Of a DNA stretch of 64,000 nucleotides, positions 57,301-64,000 are shown in pieces. This DNA comes from Neoarius graeffei (Eukaryota > Chordata > Actinopteri > Siluriformes > Ariidae). Under the pieces are notes generated by a model. It saw nothing but the letters and a program-made list of their open reading frames with translations. It was not told the DNA's origin and searched no databases. The translations under genes were made by a program, and so were the position numbers. Positions within the stretch are counted from its first letter, which is position 1; the number at the start of each line of letters is the position of its first letter. Location: the NCBI RefSeq assembly GCF_027579695.1, contig NC_083583.1:23085099-23149098 (forward strand), read 5' to 3'.

Positions 57301-60300
57301 CAAGAGAACCACAGCATTTTTTTCACCAAAACCAGCTCACAGGGCATTCATTCATACTAGAGACCACCGCACAATTAATGAAAAAACGATGCAAGGGGAC
57401 CTTTAACTTGTGGTCATACATTATTTCAGCGATGTCAGATGAGACAGAATGCTGTTGTACTTACTTTGTCATCTCATTATCTCTAGCCGCTTTATCCTTC
57501 TACAGGGTCGCAGGCAAGCTGGAGCCTATCCCAGCTGACTACGGGCGAAAGGCGGGGTACACCCTGGACAAGTCGCCAGGTCATCACAGGGCTGACACAT
57601 AGACACAGACAACCATTCACACTCACATTCACACCTACGGTCAATTTAGAGTCACCAGTTAACCTAACCTGCATGTCTTTGGACTGTGGGGGAAACCGGA
57701 GCACCCGGAGGAAACCCACGCGGACACGGGGAGAACATGCAAACTCCACACAGAAAGGCCCTCGCCGGCCCCGGGGCTCGAACCCAGGACCTTCTTGCTG
57801 TGAGGCGACAGCGCTAACCACTACACCACCGTGCCGCCCCTACTTACTTTGTGCCAAGAAAAAAAAAAAACTCACTTTATAGCACACCAACTAGCTGGCA
57901 AGCTAGCTCACAGTGATTTATATATTTGTATCACTTCAGCAAACTGACGAGCCCCAAAACATTCTCAAAGCTGTGGAAACTCACTGGGAGATGCAGCATG
58001 GTCTTAGTTTCCTCTTTCTTCATGTTGCTGTTTTCCAGTGGGATGTGATCAATTTTGCCATTCTGGGCAAAGAGAAGATTAGCTCCTGGAGGTGGTGGTC
58101 TGACATCTGGATTAGTGGTGGGGCCAACAGGAACATGATCCCCACCTAGATGCAGGCAACAAGATGATGAACAAACTGTATGACAAAAAAGCAGCACTGT
58201 ATTATGATCTCAAAATGTACATCCTGTGTACTTGCCAACCCCCAGAGAATGAAAAGCGGTAGATTAGATTGCGTGACACAGTCATGCCCTTCTTGGAGGG
58301 TCTAGGGGCATGCCCCCCTGGAAAATCTTTGACAAAAATGGCGTAAAATTATTTTTTTCTTTTTTTTCGTTTATTTAAAAGGGACAATGCACATTAATCA
58401 ACATCTCCATCTGAATTAAAAATGTAAATGTGCCAGAGTTAGCAAATTAGCTAATTTTCATCTGTAGTCCCTTGGCAGGTCAATACAGCAACATAAAACA
58501 ACAAAAAACAATACAAGCACCCAGCCCAAGAATGAGTAATTTTGTATAAGAGTGATGTGTGACCTGAGGGCTATTCATGGTTACAAGACTGGTTAATTTT
58601 GATCCATCTCTTAAGTCTGGTTTTAAGTCAAGTCAGGTCAAGTCAACTTTATTATCAAATATGCTATGCATGCTCGACATACAGCACAGATGAAATATCA
58701 GTCCTCTCTGACCCACGGTGCAAACAGGCAATGCAATAAATAAAAATAGAATAATTGAAAAAACAAACAACAATATAAACAGTATAAACACTCTAGATAG
58801 GAACTAGACATAGACTAAACACTCAAACAATATAAACAGTATAAATAAACAGTATAAACACTAAATAAGAACAAGACAGACTAAACACTCAGACAATATA
58901 AACAGAGTAAACACTAGATAAGAACTACACACAGACTAAACACTCAAACAGACAATATAAACACTCTAGATATGAACTAGACGTAGACTAAACACTCATA
59001 TATACATACATATACATACACACACACACACATAAATTGGTTCAAATAACCAAACAGTCAAGGGCACTTGAGGTATAGCAGGTAAACATGAAACATGAAA
59101 TAAGCAGTATAAACAAACTAGCAGCTGTTAAGATGAGGTAGTGTTGTATAATTTGAACTTTCCCTTACCTCACAAGGTAAAGGTCTACTATTCCAGTAGT
59201 TTGAAGCCCTTACTGAAAAGACTGTATGCCCAAGTTTACTATATCTGCGTTGTATCATACAGTCTCCTCGGGTGGTTGCCCTACTGTAGTTACCCTGCCA
59301 TTACCATCCATCTGCTTCACAAATTCACTCAATGAGGGAGGTGCAAGCCCATGTAATATCTTAAAAATTAGACAAGCATCTAAAAAATGTAAAATACTCA
59401 TCTCGTCTCATTATCTCTAGCCGCTTTATCCTGTTCTACAGGGTCGCAGGCAAGCTGGAGCCTATCCCAGCTGACTATGGGCGAAAGGCGGGGTACACCC
59501 TGGACAAGTCGCCAGGTCATCACAGGGCTGACACATAGACACAGACAACCATTCACACTCACATTCACACCTACGGTCAATTTAGAGTCACCAGTTAACC
59601 TAACCTGCATGTCTTTGGACTGTGGGGGAAACCGGAGCACCCGGAGGAAACCCACGCGGACACGGGGAGAACATGCAAACTCCACACAGAAAGGCCCTCG
59701 CCGGCCATGGGGCTCGAACCCGGACCTTCTTGCTGTGAGGCGACAGTGCTAACCACTACACCACCATGCCTCCCCCAAGTAAAAAGCTATCAAAATTAAA
59801 TAAATTGTACTTCTTAACAATATGACAGTGGTGATAGCTGATTGTTTTTTTTGTCAAAAACTTTTTGCTTATATAGGACCTCTATTGGTTTCAAAGTTGT
59901 CTTATTAGCTTGAGACCAACTTATGAAACAATATGAAATGTAAGAAAAGATCATGGCATGCATAAAGAGGTTAGCTGCCTCTATTGTTAAATATGGTCGT
60001 ATGTGTCTAAAATTTGCCAGGTTGAATTTAATGGTGTTGATCACCTTTTTAACGTGTTTTTTGAATGTTAGGTTAGAGTCTAAAATCTCATCTCATCTCC
60101 TCTAGCCGCTTTATCCTTCTACAGGGTCGCAGGCGAGCTGGAGTCTATCCCAGCTGACTACGGGCGAAAGGCGGGGTACATCCTGGACAAGTCGCCAGGT
60201 CATCACAGGGCTGACACATAGACACAGACAACCATTCACACTCACATTCACACCTACGGTCAATTTAGAGTCACCAGTTAACCTAACCTGCATGTCTTTG

Positions 60301-63290
60301 GGGGAAACCGGAGCACCCGGAGGAAACCCACGCGGACACGGGGAGAACATGCAAACTCCACACAGAAAGGCCCTCACCGACCCTGGGGCTCGAACCCAGG
60401 ACCTTCTTGCTGTGAGGCGACAGCGCTAACCACTACACCACCATGCCACCCAAGTCTAAAATGATTCCAAGATATTTAAAATCAGATACAACCATGAGCT
60501 TTTCTCCACCAATTAAAACATCAGGTTGATGTGTCTTAGCGTGTTTCTGTGAAAAGAACATACAAACTGTTTTATTTATGTTTAAATGTAAGCATGAGTT
60601 TCTTAACCACTCAGAAACATGGACCAAGGCTGCAGTTCACTTGCTTGCAGCTTGTTGTTTGTTTTTTGCATGTACATAAAGAACTGTGTCATCAGCATAC
60701 ATCTGTACTGTAAATGTAAGTGATGCATTCTCCTGCATCCTGAGTGCCATATTTGAAGAAATTTGATCGAGAAATCATACAACATACTTCACATAATGCT
60801 GCTTCTCACCTTGCCTCGATGCTTTGATGATCCAAAGACCAAGTCGCCTTGAACTTATTGTCATAGCAAATCTTTTTTCTTTGGAGAATTCATTATTTAT
60901 GATCACCGGAGTGGTTTTTTTCTTTTCCAAACACTGACATGATTTGTTGTAGTATCTGACCTCATTGCCGATTGGCTAGAACCATAATGAGAACCAATGG
61001 AATGGTGCGACAGAGCGATACAATTTAGATTCGACATCATCATGCCGTTCCATTGGCTCTCGACTTCACTTAATATGACTATTTGACACCATGTGTCCTC
61101 CTCCTTCTTCTTCTTCTTTCGGCTGCTCCCGTACCTTCGAGGTCACCACAGCAGATCTGTTCCACATATTTGATTTGGTATAGGTTTTACACCGGATGCC
61201 CTTCCTGAACCAACCCTCCCCAATCTATCCAGGTTTGGGACAGACACTGGCTTGTACAACCCCAGTGGCTGGGTATTTTACCTAATTTGCATATTTTTGA
61301 ACTGTGGAGGAAACCGGAACACCCGGAGGAAACCCACGCAGACACGGAATGGAACATGCAAACTCCGCACAGAAAGGCCCCCGTCGGCCATGATGTTTGA
61401 ATCCAGAACCTGTGAGGCAACAGTGCTAACCACTACACCACTGCGCCGCCATTTTGAAAGCTGTTTACACAGCGGCCAGATCGCCATATCATTCCAAGTT
61501 AGATTAATTTTGAGATTTGCCAGCTTCATTAGTGATGGAGATTATTCCATACGACTTCGAACCACTGGTAAAATGAAAAAAACGCTTTCGGACACTAGTC
61601 CATCACGCTGGTATTTATGTCATCACTGTCGCACAATTAAAACGTGCCAAATCATTCAGCTGGTGGGTTTTCAAAATAATAAAGACATGCATGTATTTTT
61701 GTGATAAATACATATTATAGTGAGAGCATTTCCCACATTAATCAATACAAAGGGCGGCACGGTGGTGTAGTGGTTAGCGCTGTTGCCTCACAGCAAGAAG
61801 GTCCGGGTTCGAGCCCCGTGGCCGGCGAGGGCCTTTCTGTGTGGAGTTTGCATGTTCTCCCCGTGTCCGCGTGGGTTTCCTCCGGGTGCTCCGGTTTCCC
61901 CCACAGTCCAAAGACATGCAGGTTAGGTTAACTGGTGACTCTAAATTGACCGTAGGTGTGAATGTGAGTGTGAATGGTTGTCTGTGTCTATGTGTCAGCC
62001 CTGTGATGACCTGGCGACTTGTCCAGGGTGTACCCCGCCTTTTGTCCGTAGTCAGCTGGGATAGGCTCCAGCTTGCCTGCGACCCTGTAGAACAGGATAA
62101 AGTGGCTACAGATAATGAGATGAGATGAGATCCATACAAAGTACCTGCATCTTTCAGTTCTTTTCACCCCTTCAGTGCCCTTGGACGAGTCACGTACGTC
62201 ATGAAATCTTTTACCGCTGTGCCTTATGACGTACGCTACTTGTCATAAACACCTCCTTTTATGTACCTTACATGGCACATTATTTTTACTTCACAGTGGT
62301 ACATATGAATTACAGTCAATGCCTAAAACATTCTTCTGTAATAAGGCACAGCGGTAAAAGATTTCATGACGTACGTGACTCGTCCAAGGGCATTGAAGGG
62401 GTTAAATCAAGGCTGAATACTTTCTTCTTTGCCGCTGCCTTTTATTAAATCAAATTTGAGACTTTTAATTTGATTTCTTTCAGAGCGACCGCAATGCATA
62501 ATGGGATATGTTGCTTTGGTTAGCGACCATGCGTTGTGGGATACTTTGAGTGCACTATATGGGGTGTAAATAATCCTCACTAAGGTTTCGGACAGCACTA
62601 CACACTGGCGTCCACACTATATAGTGCTCTATATAGTGAGTAGGGAGCGATTTCAGACACAGGGAAAACTTCCGGCTTGATTACATCAGCATTCGAAGGA
62701 GGGTGTCTTTCGACAACGTTGGCAGATGTTGGTCACTTTGATTTCCGCTGTACGTTTTACTTCTGTCCTACGAAGTCTCGCACAGGTCTCGGCAAATCTC
62801 GTTTACAGCCATTGCTTTGATATATGGACTGATATATTACATAGCGTATTTCAAACACTCTTAATTTGCTATAGCAGCTACAAAATAGCGATCAAATCTG
62901 CATTCCTGTATTTTAATAAAATGAGATCAATAGAATTTTGATGATAAAAAATGTGCCTTCAGTTCCCCTTTAAGACACTGAACTTTCACAACAGAGCACC
63001 AACCCAGGAGCTTGTGTGTCGGTTTTGGGTTTTTTTTTTTAAACAGTCTGACTTACACGTGGGTCTGCTGCCTGGTCCGGTTCTGGTCCCAGCCACTTCC
63101 TCGCCATTGGGGTACACGCACCAGCATTGACCGATACTGTCGTGGCACTGCATAGGCGTGTACTCTCCATTGTGGTCACATGTAGGGATGTACTGGCCCA
63201 CCACTGGGCGTGGCTGGAAGAAATATCCACCGGGAGACGTGGCTGCCAGGGCTCTTTCTCGATGTTGCTCACATGCAGTCTTCTCACGCA
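36488..63290 (-). CDS. nid1: nid1 (nidogen-1/entactin), 3' part: last eight coding exons; 5' part lies beyond the window
   Basis: Nidogen-1 is a secreted basement-membrane glycoprotein that links laminin to collagen IV. Exons in transcript order on the minus strand: 63290-63057, 58145-57985, 52891-52765, 46323-46152, 45939-45782, 45662-45539, 40553-40441, 36618-36488. All junctions are GT-AG and the phases agree: 1220 nt, about 405 residues plus TGA. Domain order is one thyroglobulin type-1 domain, a linker with [20 protein letters not shown], a YWTD/LDLR class B beta-propeller (motifs YWTD, YWTD, YWSD, CWAD, YYTD) and a C-terminal six-Cys EGF domain. One thyroglobulin domain and a terminal EGF domain point to NID1; as I recall, NID2 ends before the EGF and has two thyroglobulin domains. 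Teleosts may carry nid1a and nid1b, and I cannot tell which this is. The NIDO, G2 barrel and early EGF exons would lie above 64000. Confidence 0.94.
36835..37720. repeat. interspersed repeat copy B (nid1 last intron)
   Basis: An inverted copy of the repeat at 33590-34870, including cactggatatgagcaattgt, gttgctgaaccaaccaagg and the cacattcactggattttgag text. It carries its own V-SINE at about 37079-37449. Confidence 0.75.
37079..37449 (-). mobile_element. V-SINE
   Basis: A full-length reverse-orientation copy. The flanks agaattatt and agaatatta are a diverged duplication. The same site in the repeat at 33990 is uninterrupted. Confidence 0.9.
38274..39883 (-). mobile_element. Tc1-type transposon (1610 bp), full length but damaged
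   Basis: The terminal inverted repeats begin CAGTGGTGCTTGAAAGTTTG on both ends and abut TA (38272-38273, 39884-39885). The inner long repeats gaggaaaatgatccaatatt and its complement are near 38438 and 39710. The transposase gene is on the minus strand and has at least two nonsense codons. Confidence 0.93.
38548..39516 (-). pseudogene. Tc1 transposase (DD34E), two nonsense mutations
   Basis: It begins [20 protein letters not shown] at 39516, followed by a paired helix-turn-helix region. A TAA at 39411-39409 interrupts it (EFGLY*STVRQ); the frame then continues through GRPTKIIPR, the catalytic segments [17 protein letters not shown] and [11 protein letters not shown], and stops early after SRCAGLINS where related proteins continue for about 20 residues. 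All three catalytic residues are retained. As it stands it cannot give full-length protein. Confidence 0.88.
40441..40553 (-). CDS. nid1: nid1 exon: last propeller segment
   Basis: Encodes [20 protein letters not shown] and [16 protein letters not shown]. Human ends this segment TRLYGITTALSQCPQG. Acceptor tttctag|g, donor ctcaag|gtttgg. Confidence 0.94.
40936..41676 (-). mobile_element. L2-like LINE 3' end with open reverse-transcriptase tail
   Basis: The minus-strand frame (about 41670-41082) encodes [75 protein letters not shown] and [14 protein letters not shown]: the C-terminal end of an L2/CR1-type reverse transcriptase. About 195 codons stay open. The 3' end is an (AAT)n tract near 40940. 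The 5' side is cut off at 41676 by a MITE. Confidence 0.85.
41672..43268. mobile_element. MITE-like element built of ttgattcaac units, carrying a V-SINE
   Basis: Ends atagcaaatgatg and (complement) atagcaaaaatcag. The interior has many diverged copies of 'atggttgaatcaccattgat' and 'tttcaatgttgattcaac' (41690-41860, 42990-43255). A V-SINE is inserted at 42389-42741. The superfamily is unclear. Confidence 0.55.
42389..42741 (-). mobile_element. V-SINE with perfect 13-bp target duplication
   Basis: Target duplication CCACTTCAGGATT at 42376-42388 and 42742-42754. The copy has small internal deletions (a shortened 'cattcacacctacgg' region and a missing 'cccggaggaaa'). Confidence 0.93.
44095..44350. 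repeat. near-perfect inverted repeat (hairpin)
   Basis: gggcaactggacttgcttga through ctgtctgactaatagg is repeated inverted as cctattagtcagacag through caagtccagttgccc. Arms of about 105 bp flank a loop near 44205-44250. Related single-arm sequence is at 2740-2945. Confidence 0.9.
44771..44818. repeat. (TA)n microsatellite
   Basis: A TA run of about 46 bp; the YIYIYI open frames here are its translations. Confidence 0.97.
44892..45112 (-). mobile_element. V-SINE, truncated at both ends
   Basis: Only the tail-proximal and core part is present (cagggtcgcaggcaagctgg to cggaggaaacccacgcgg). The tRNA-like head and the terminal tail are missing. Confidence 0.85.
45539..45662 (-). CDS. nid1: nid1 exon: fourth and fifth blades
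   Basis: Encodes [20 protein letters not shown], then [19 protein letters not shown]. Acceptor tgtcacag|gg, donor agaag|gtacac. Exon length and phases (1 in, 2 out) agree with the neighbours. Confidence 0.95.
45782..45939 (-). CDS. nid1: nid1 exon: third blade (YWSD)
   Basis: Encodes [20 protein letters not shown] to [20 protein letters not shown]. Human has NLYWTDWNRDNPKIETSYMD. Acceptor tttatcag|a, donor gatgcag|gttggc. Confidence 0.95.
46152..46323 (-). CDS. nid1: nid1 exon: second YWTD blade
   Basis: Encodes [20 protein letters not shown], then [14 protein letters not shown] and [16 protein letters not shown]. Acceptor gctaacag|at, donor caatgg|gtatgc. The open frame runs on upstream of the acceptor, but the phase from the previous exon fixes the start at 46323. 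The end of a large transposon lies about 60 bp upstream of this acceptor. Confidence 0.95.
46508..46843 (-). mobile_element. V-SINE with perfect 13-bp target duplication
   Basis: Target duplication TTAATAAAGTTAT at 46495-46507 and 46844-46856. The copy is more diverged and slightly deleted. Confidence 0.9.
47430..47603 (+). mobile_element. tRNA-derived SINE (third family)
   Basis: The head cggggtgtcgtggctcagtc with A box tggctcagtcgactaagg and B box ggttcgattcc is followed by cctgtctctacacggtccta and tccaataaaggtgaaaaaag. Perfect 12-bp target duplication AATTTACTTTGA (47418-47429, 47604-47615). Confidence 0.9.
47642..47664. repeat. poly-C tract
   Basis: About 23 C residues. The matching place in the other inverted arm (47046-47070) is T/G rich, so this tract may have expanded or been mis-assembled. 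Confidence 0.85.
47796..48181 (+). mobile_element. V-SINE, forward orientation
   Basis: Head gcagcacggtggtgtagtgg with B box ggttcaagcc, core ggtgctccggtttcccccac, tail ataatgagatgagatgagatgaga. Full length. Confidence 0.93.
48525..49028 (+). pseudogene. THAP-domain ORF of the Kolobok element, zinc site defective
   Basis: The 167-codon frame starts [20 protein letters not shown] then [19 protein letters not shown], a THAP start with the first C-x4-C pair. It passes straight to [14 protein letters not shown] and [13 protein letters not shown] normal THAP domain has a further stretch with C-x2-H before the HF; here about 10-15 residues including the third Cys are missing, so the C2CH zinc site is incomplete. 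The rest (residues 80-167) is a low-complexity linker with no domain I can name. It may be a spliced first exon, because a GT lies near the end (cgggtaagat, 48997). Confidence 0.65.
49313..49516 (-). other. open frame inside the Kolobok element, antisense to the THAP ORF
   Basis: Begins [20 protein letters not shown] and contains [13 protein letters not shown]. The 'EPYxFEP' acidic text reminds me of proteins in fish that carry a P2X7-tail-like zinc domain, but only this short piece is present and there is no cysteine-rich part. Weak support. Confidence 0.25.
49659..51288 (+). mobile_element. Tc1-type transposon with intact transposase frame
   Basis: Inverted ends CACAGTTATGTTCAAAATAA and (complement) CACAGTTGTGCTCAAAATAA both sit in a (TA)n microsatellite (49638-49658, 51289-51341), as expected from TA targeting. 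Total about 1.63 kb, usual for Tc1. Confidence 0.92.
50006..51001 (+). CDS. Tc1-family transposase, DD34E, open over 331 codons
   Basis: Cut-and-paste transposase of the Tc1/mariner superfamily. The N-terminal half has two helix-turn-helix regions (about residues 8-110) around the GRPR-like linker [12 protein letters not shown] (51-62). Catalytic residues: D144 in WTDESKI, D235 in [11 protein letters not shown] and E270 in [11 protein letters not shown], giving the D-x34-E spacing. Length (331 residues) is normal for the family (about 340) and the frame has no stop or shift. The usual NPIE before the third catalytic residue is NPKE here, a non-conservative change. The ATG lies about 350 bp inside the left end and the TAG-free frame ends in TAG at 50999-51001 before the right end. 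It is probably the youngest element in the stack. Whether it is expressed or active cannot be seen. Confidence 0.9.
   Translation: MGHSRHCSDEDRLLIKKWIKEGKTYKEVQKLIGCSAKMISNALKWQPKPERRGRKRKTTSRMDRRITKLAKAQPMISSRRIKEDLNLPVSTGTIRRRLCEANLPARSPRKVPLLKKRHVLKRLQFAKEHIDWPEKKWRNILWTDESKIVLFGSKDHRQFVRRPANTEFKPQYTVKTVKHGGASIMIWGCFSYYGVGPIYRIPGIMDQFEYIRILEEVMLPYAEEEMPLKWVFQQDNDPKHTSKRAKSWFQTNSIQLMEWPAQSPDLNPKENLWADIKNAVHEAKARNAEELWNVVQLTWAAIPVDRCQKLVDSMHHRCEAVIRNHGYATKY
51289..51341. repeat. (TA)n microsatellite flanking the Tc1 element
   Basis: A TA run directly after the right Tc1 end; the left end is preceded by the same kind of run. Confidence 0.97.
51540..51860. repeat. tandem array, unit about 75-90 bp
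   Basis: The unit aaactaaaaagtggactaga + tgtatataaccagtaactag + taatatatttccaatatgct is repeated at least three to four times with growing divergence, in the right arm of the large element. Confidence 0.85.
52765..52891 (-). CDS. nid1: nid1 exon: first YWTD blade
   Basis: Encodes [20 protein letters not shown] and [18 protein letters not shown]. It closely follows human [18 protein letters not shown]. Acceptor gttatgcag|gat, donor caaaag|gtcacg. Confidence 0.95.
53849..53876. repeat. (ATCC)n microsatellite
   Basis: Seven ATCC units at the start of the V-SINE inverted chimera. Confidence 0.95.
53875..54179. mobile_element. two V-SINE pieces joined head to head
   Basis: A reverse-orientation tail half (tatctgtcactgcttatcct to ccaccaattagcctaacc) is followed by a forward-orientation tail half (gtgagtgtgaatggttgtca to gataatgagata). 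Both carry the same 3' region, so the locus is a near-palindrome; the tRNA heads are missing from both. Confidence 0.85.
54180..55830. other. nid1 intron stretch without recognised genes
   Basis: AT-rich. The open frames near 54484-54717 and 54796-55044 show no known family. A possible repeat with gtgcccttccacccaaaacg lies at 55510. Confidence 0.5.
55833..56378 (+). pseudogene. THAP-like finger remnant split by the GC-rich module
   Basis: Begins [18 protein letters not shown] (CxxC pair), is interrupted at 55889-56169, and resumes in another frame with [34 protein letters not shown] (CxxH pair) to a TAA at 56376-56378. The CxxC ... CxxH order with W and HF is a THAP finger. The frames of the two halves do not join, so it is a decayed copy, perhaps from a DNA transposon. 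Confidence 0.6.
55889..56169. mobile_element. GC-rich A-B-A module, copy 3, with 9-bp target duplication
   Basis: gtttggggaggctgggacct to gaaacctaagcggagc occurs twice (A), separated by B (acgtcccgaggcatggggct and attcattggggagagggcag). AACGTTGCA flanks it on both sides (55880-55888, 56170-56178). No tRNA-like promoter or ORF is seen. Confidence 0.7.
56560..56910. mobile_element. repeat with duplicated aaccccgccgacagtagtcg ends
   Basis: The start unit aaccccgccgacagtagtcg gaggggttattatt is present twice in tandem (56564, 56600), followed by a ctgtctgtctgtc run and ggtcaaaggtcaaaggtcaa, similar in style to the interior of 11586-12643. Confidence 0.5.
57470..57840 (-). mobile_element. V-SINE with perfect 12-bp target duplication
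   Basis: Target duplication TACTTACTTTGT at 57458-57469 and 57841-57852. Full length, reverse orientation, about 145 bp downstream of the nid1 57985-58145 exon in transcript order. Confidence 0.93.
57985..58145 (-). CDS. nid1: nid1 exon: linker and start of the G3 propeller
   Basis: Encodes [20 protein letters not shown], then [16 protein letters not shown] and TKTMLHLP. Human NID1 has LLFAQTGKIERLPLEG at this point. Acceptor gcatctag|gt, donor ctccca|gtgagt. Confidence 0.94.
58620..59125. repeat. caagtcaactttatt-tail repeat with a gtataaacact minisatellite
   Basis: gtcaagtcaactttattatc then aaatatgctatgcatgctcg is a widespread fish retroelement tail. It runs into a degenerate array of agtataaacactctagatag / gaactagacatagactaaac units (about 58770-58995). 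Confidence 0.65.
59398..59775 (-). mobile_element. V-SINE in the LINE remnant
   Basis: A full-length reverse-orientation copy with head ggaggcatggtggtgtagtg. The target duplication is not clear. Confidence 0.9.
60087..60452 (-). mobile_element. V-SINE with perfect 10-bp target duplication
   Basis: Target duplication AGTCTAAAAT at 60077-60086 and 60453-60462, inside the LINE remnant. A small deletion is present in the core (ctgtgg missing after gtctttg). Confidence 0.92.
61096..61450 (-). mobile_element. V-SINE of a different subfamily
   Basis: Reverse orientation. The core and head (gaggaaaccggaacacccgg, cactacaccactgcgccgcc) match V-SINEs, but the tail (ggatgcccttcctgaaccaa, ttcttcttctttcggctgct) differs from the GATGAGATG-tailed copies. 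Confidence 0.8.
61753..62133 (+). mobile_element. V-SINE, forward orientation, 8-bp target duplication
   Basis: Head ggcggcacggtggtgtagtg to tail ataatgagatgagatgagat. The flanks ATACAAAG (61745-61752, 62134-62141) match. Confidence 0.93.
62140..62402. repeat. inverted repeat with tcatgaaatcttttaccgct arms
   Basis: cccttcagtgcccttggacg agtcacgtacgtcatgaaat at 62170-62210 is repeated inverted at 62350-62402 (gattt catgacgtacgtgactcgtc). Likely a short MITE. Confidence 0.8.
62667..62970. mobile_element. left-truncated second copy of the Kolobok-like MITE
   Basis: aaaacttccggcttgattac through gtgccttcagttcccctttaag matches the right 310 bp of the element at 30530-31208, including the terminal TTAA. 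Confidence 0.8.
63057..63290 (-). CDS. nid1: nid1 exon: thyroglobulin type-1 domain
   Basis: Encodes [18 protein letters not shown] through [15 protein letters not shown] to SRPTC. Six cysteines in the type-1A pattern and the CWCV signature identify the domain. Acceptor gtttcag|tg and donor cacgt|gtaagt read on the minus strand; phase 1 in, phase 1 out. This is the most 5' nid1 exon I can find in the window. Confidence 0.95.
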
Positions 63291-64000
63291 CTGAAACATA
63301 CACACAGGAATAAAGTACAGTACAAGCTGCTTTAAAGAAATAAGCAATGGTAAATTGCTGAGCAAACACAATAAAGATTGAAATGTAAGCAGATGCGTAA
63401 GATTCAAAATATGCAGACGCTTTGAAATAATCACTCTGCCTGACTCACTATTCCAGACCTTCTGCGGTATACCACATTCCAGTCACAACACAACCATCTC
63501 CCTAACACAGTCTGCCATAATTATCCACACATGATCACACACATCCTATTCTCTACAGTTCACACAGGCCAGCTCAATATGCGGACAATCAAGTACAAAG
63601 TTAAGAAGGAATACTGTATATGTACGAGACCTAATTAAATCCAGTGATTTCAGTACAGCAGCACAAGGGCACACAAAGATGTACAGAAAGAAGAAACGCC
63701 TCTTCCATGAGGAGTCTTAAAAAAAAAAGAAAAACAAAAAACCTCAGGCGAAGGAAGTAATTGTCAAGGCGTCCCTGTGGAAATACCAGCCCTGAAATCA
63801 GACAAAGCAAACAAGGCCTGAATTTTATGTCTGAACATTGCAACAATTCCTGGGGCTATATTTGTGGTCTCATTCAAATTACTCATGCTATTACATTTTT
63901 TTTCTCGAACAGAAACCTGTTTATTGGTGAAACTATTGATTTTTATGGATTTTAAGATTTGAATGTACTGCATGTGGTATAGAGGCTTTGCACAGTCACG
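63291..64000. other. nid1 intron at the window edge
   Basis: No exon, RNA gene or element terminus recognised. The upstream nid1 exon expected here is not present before position 64000. Confidence 0.6.

Larger units (their letters stand above)
59150..60785 (-). mobile_element. non-LTR retrotransposon (LINE) remnant, split by two V-SINEs
   Basis: On the minus strand the reverse-transcriptase tail is legible: [17 protein letters not shown] then [20 protein letters not shown] and [11 protein letters not shown] near 60785-60440, [20 protein letters not shown] and [20 protein letters not shown] near 60050-59880, and further decayed text ([15 protein letters not shown]) near 59350. Stops and gaps break it. 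V-SINEs at 59398-59775 and 60087-60452 are inserted. Confidence 0.7.

Noticed and set aside
32267..62133. Many 70-130 codon frames with [16 protein letters not shown] or [20 protein letters not shown]
   Set aside because: Each is a translation of a V-SINE copy in one or the other orientation, not a gene family.

Overview
The window is vertebrate, almost certainly teleost fish, genomic DNA. Two multi-exon genes with GT-AG introns sit in a background dense with fish-type transposable elements: V-SINE/DANA-type SINEs, Tc1 elements with DD34E transposases, hAT, Kolobok and PIF/Harbinger derivatives, L2-like and other LINE 3' ends, and long micro- and minisatellites. The abundance of one V-SINE subfamily with a GATGAGATGAGA-type tail makes me suspect a catfish, but that is a guess. 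There is no sign of operons or other prokaryotic features.

Gene 1 (+ strand, 3503-24862) is tbce, tubulin-specific chaperone E. I could assemble 16 coding exons whose phases all agree, giving 1605 nt (534 codons plus stop). The protein has an N-terminal CAP-Gly domain, leucine-rich repeats and a C-terminal ubiquitin-like domain. Gene 2 (- strand, 36488 to at least 63290) is the 3' part of nid1 (nidogen-1). Eight coding exons encode a thyroglobulin type-1 domain, the YWTD beta-propeller that binds laminin, and the C-terminal EGF domain and stop. Its 5' exons lie beyond the right edge. The two genes converge tail to tail, with about 11.6 kb of repeat-rich DNA between their stop codons.

Layout. 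1-1570 is a repeat family; about 1960-2720 is the 5' end of a hAT element with a BED finger; 3503-24862 is tbce, whose introns hold a foldback Kolobok-like element (5469-6855), a hAT element (7487-8842), two LINE 3' ends (9131-10262), a terminal-inverted-repeat element (11586-12643), an ATCC-rich satellite (13455-14375), a SINE split by a Harbinger element (16475-17480), several hAT-like elements and an internally deleted Tc1 element. 25260-28066 is a Tc1 carcass carrying nested hAT and Harbinger-type insertions. About 29160-29950 is a 56-58 bp minisatellite. 30530-31208 is a Kolobok-like MITE. 36488-63290 is nid1, whose introns carry a nonsense-damaged Tc1 (38274-39883), an L2-like LINE split by a MITE (40936-43268) and a deeply nested transposon stack (about 46383-52158) that includes an apparently intact Tc1 transposase gene. 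They also hold many V-SINE copies and a LINE split by two V-SINEs (59150-60785).

I did not find a new defence or metabolic system. The less ordinary observations are the nested transposon stack ending about 60 bp from a nid1 splice acceptor, the open DD34E transposase reading frame, a GC-rich module that appears inside unrelated repeats and is once flanked by a 9-bp target duplication, paired repeat copies that preserve 'empty sites' for Tc1 and SINE insertions, and a head-to-head V-SINE inverted chimera.
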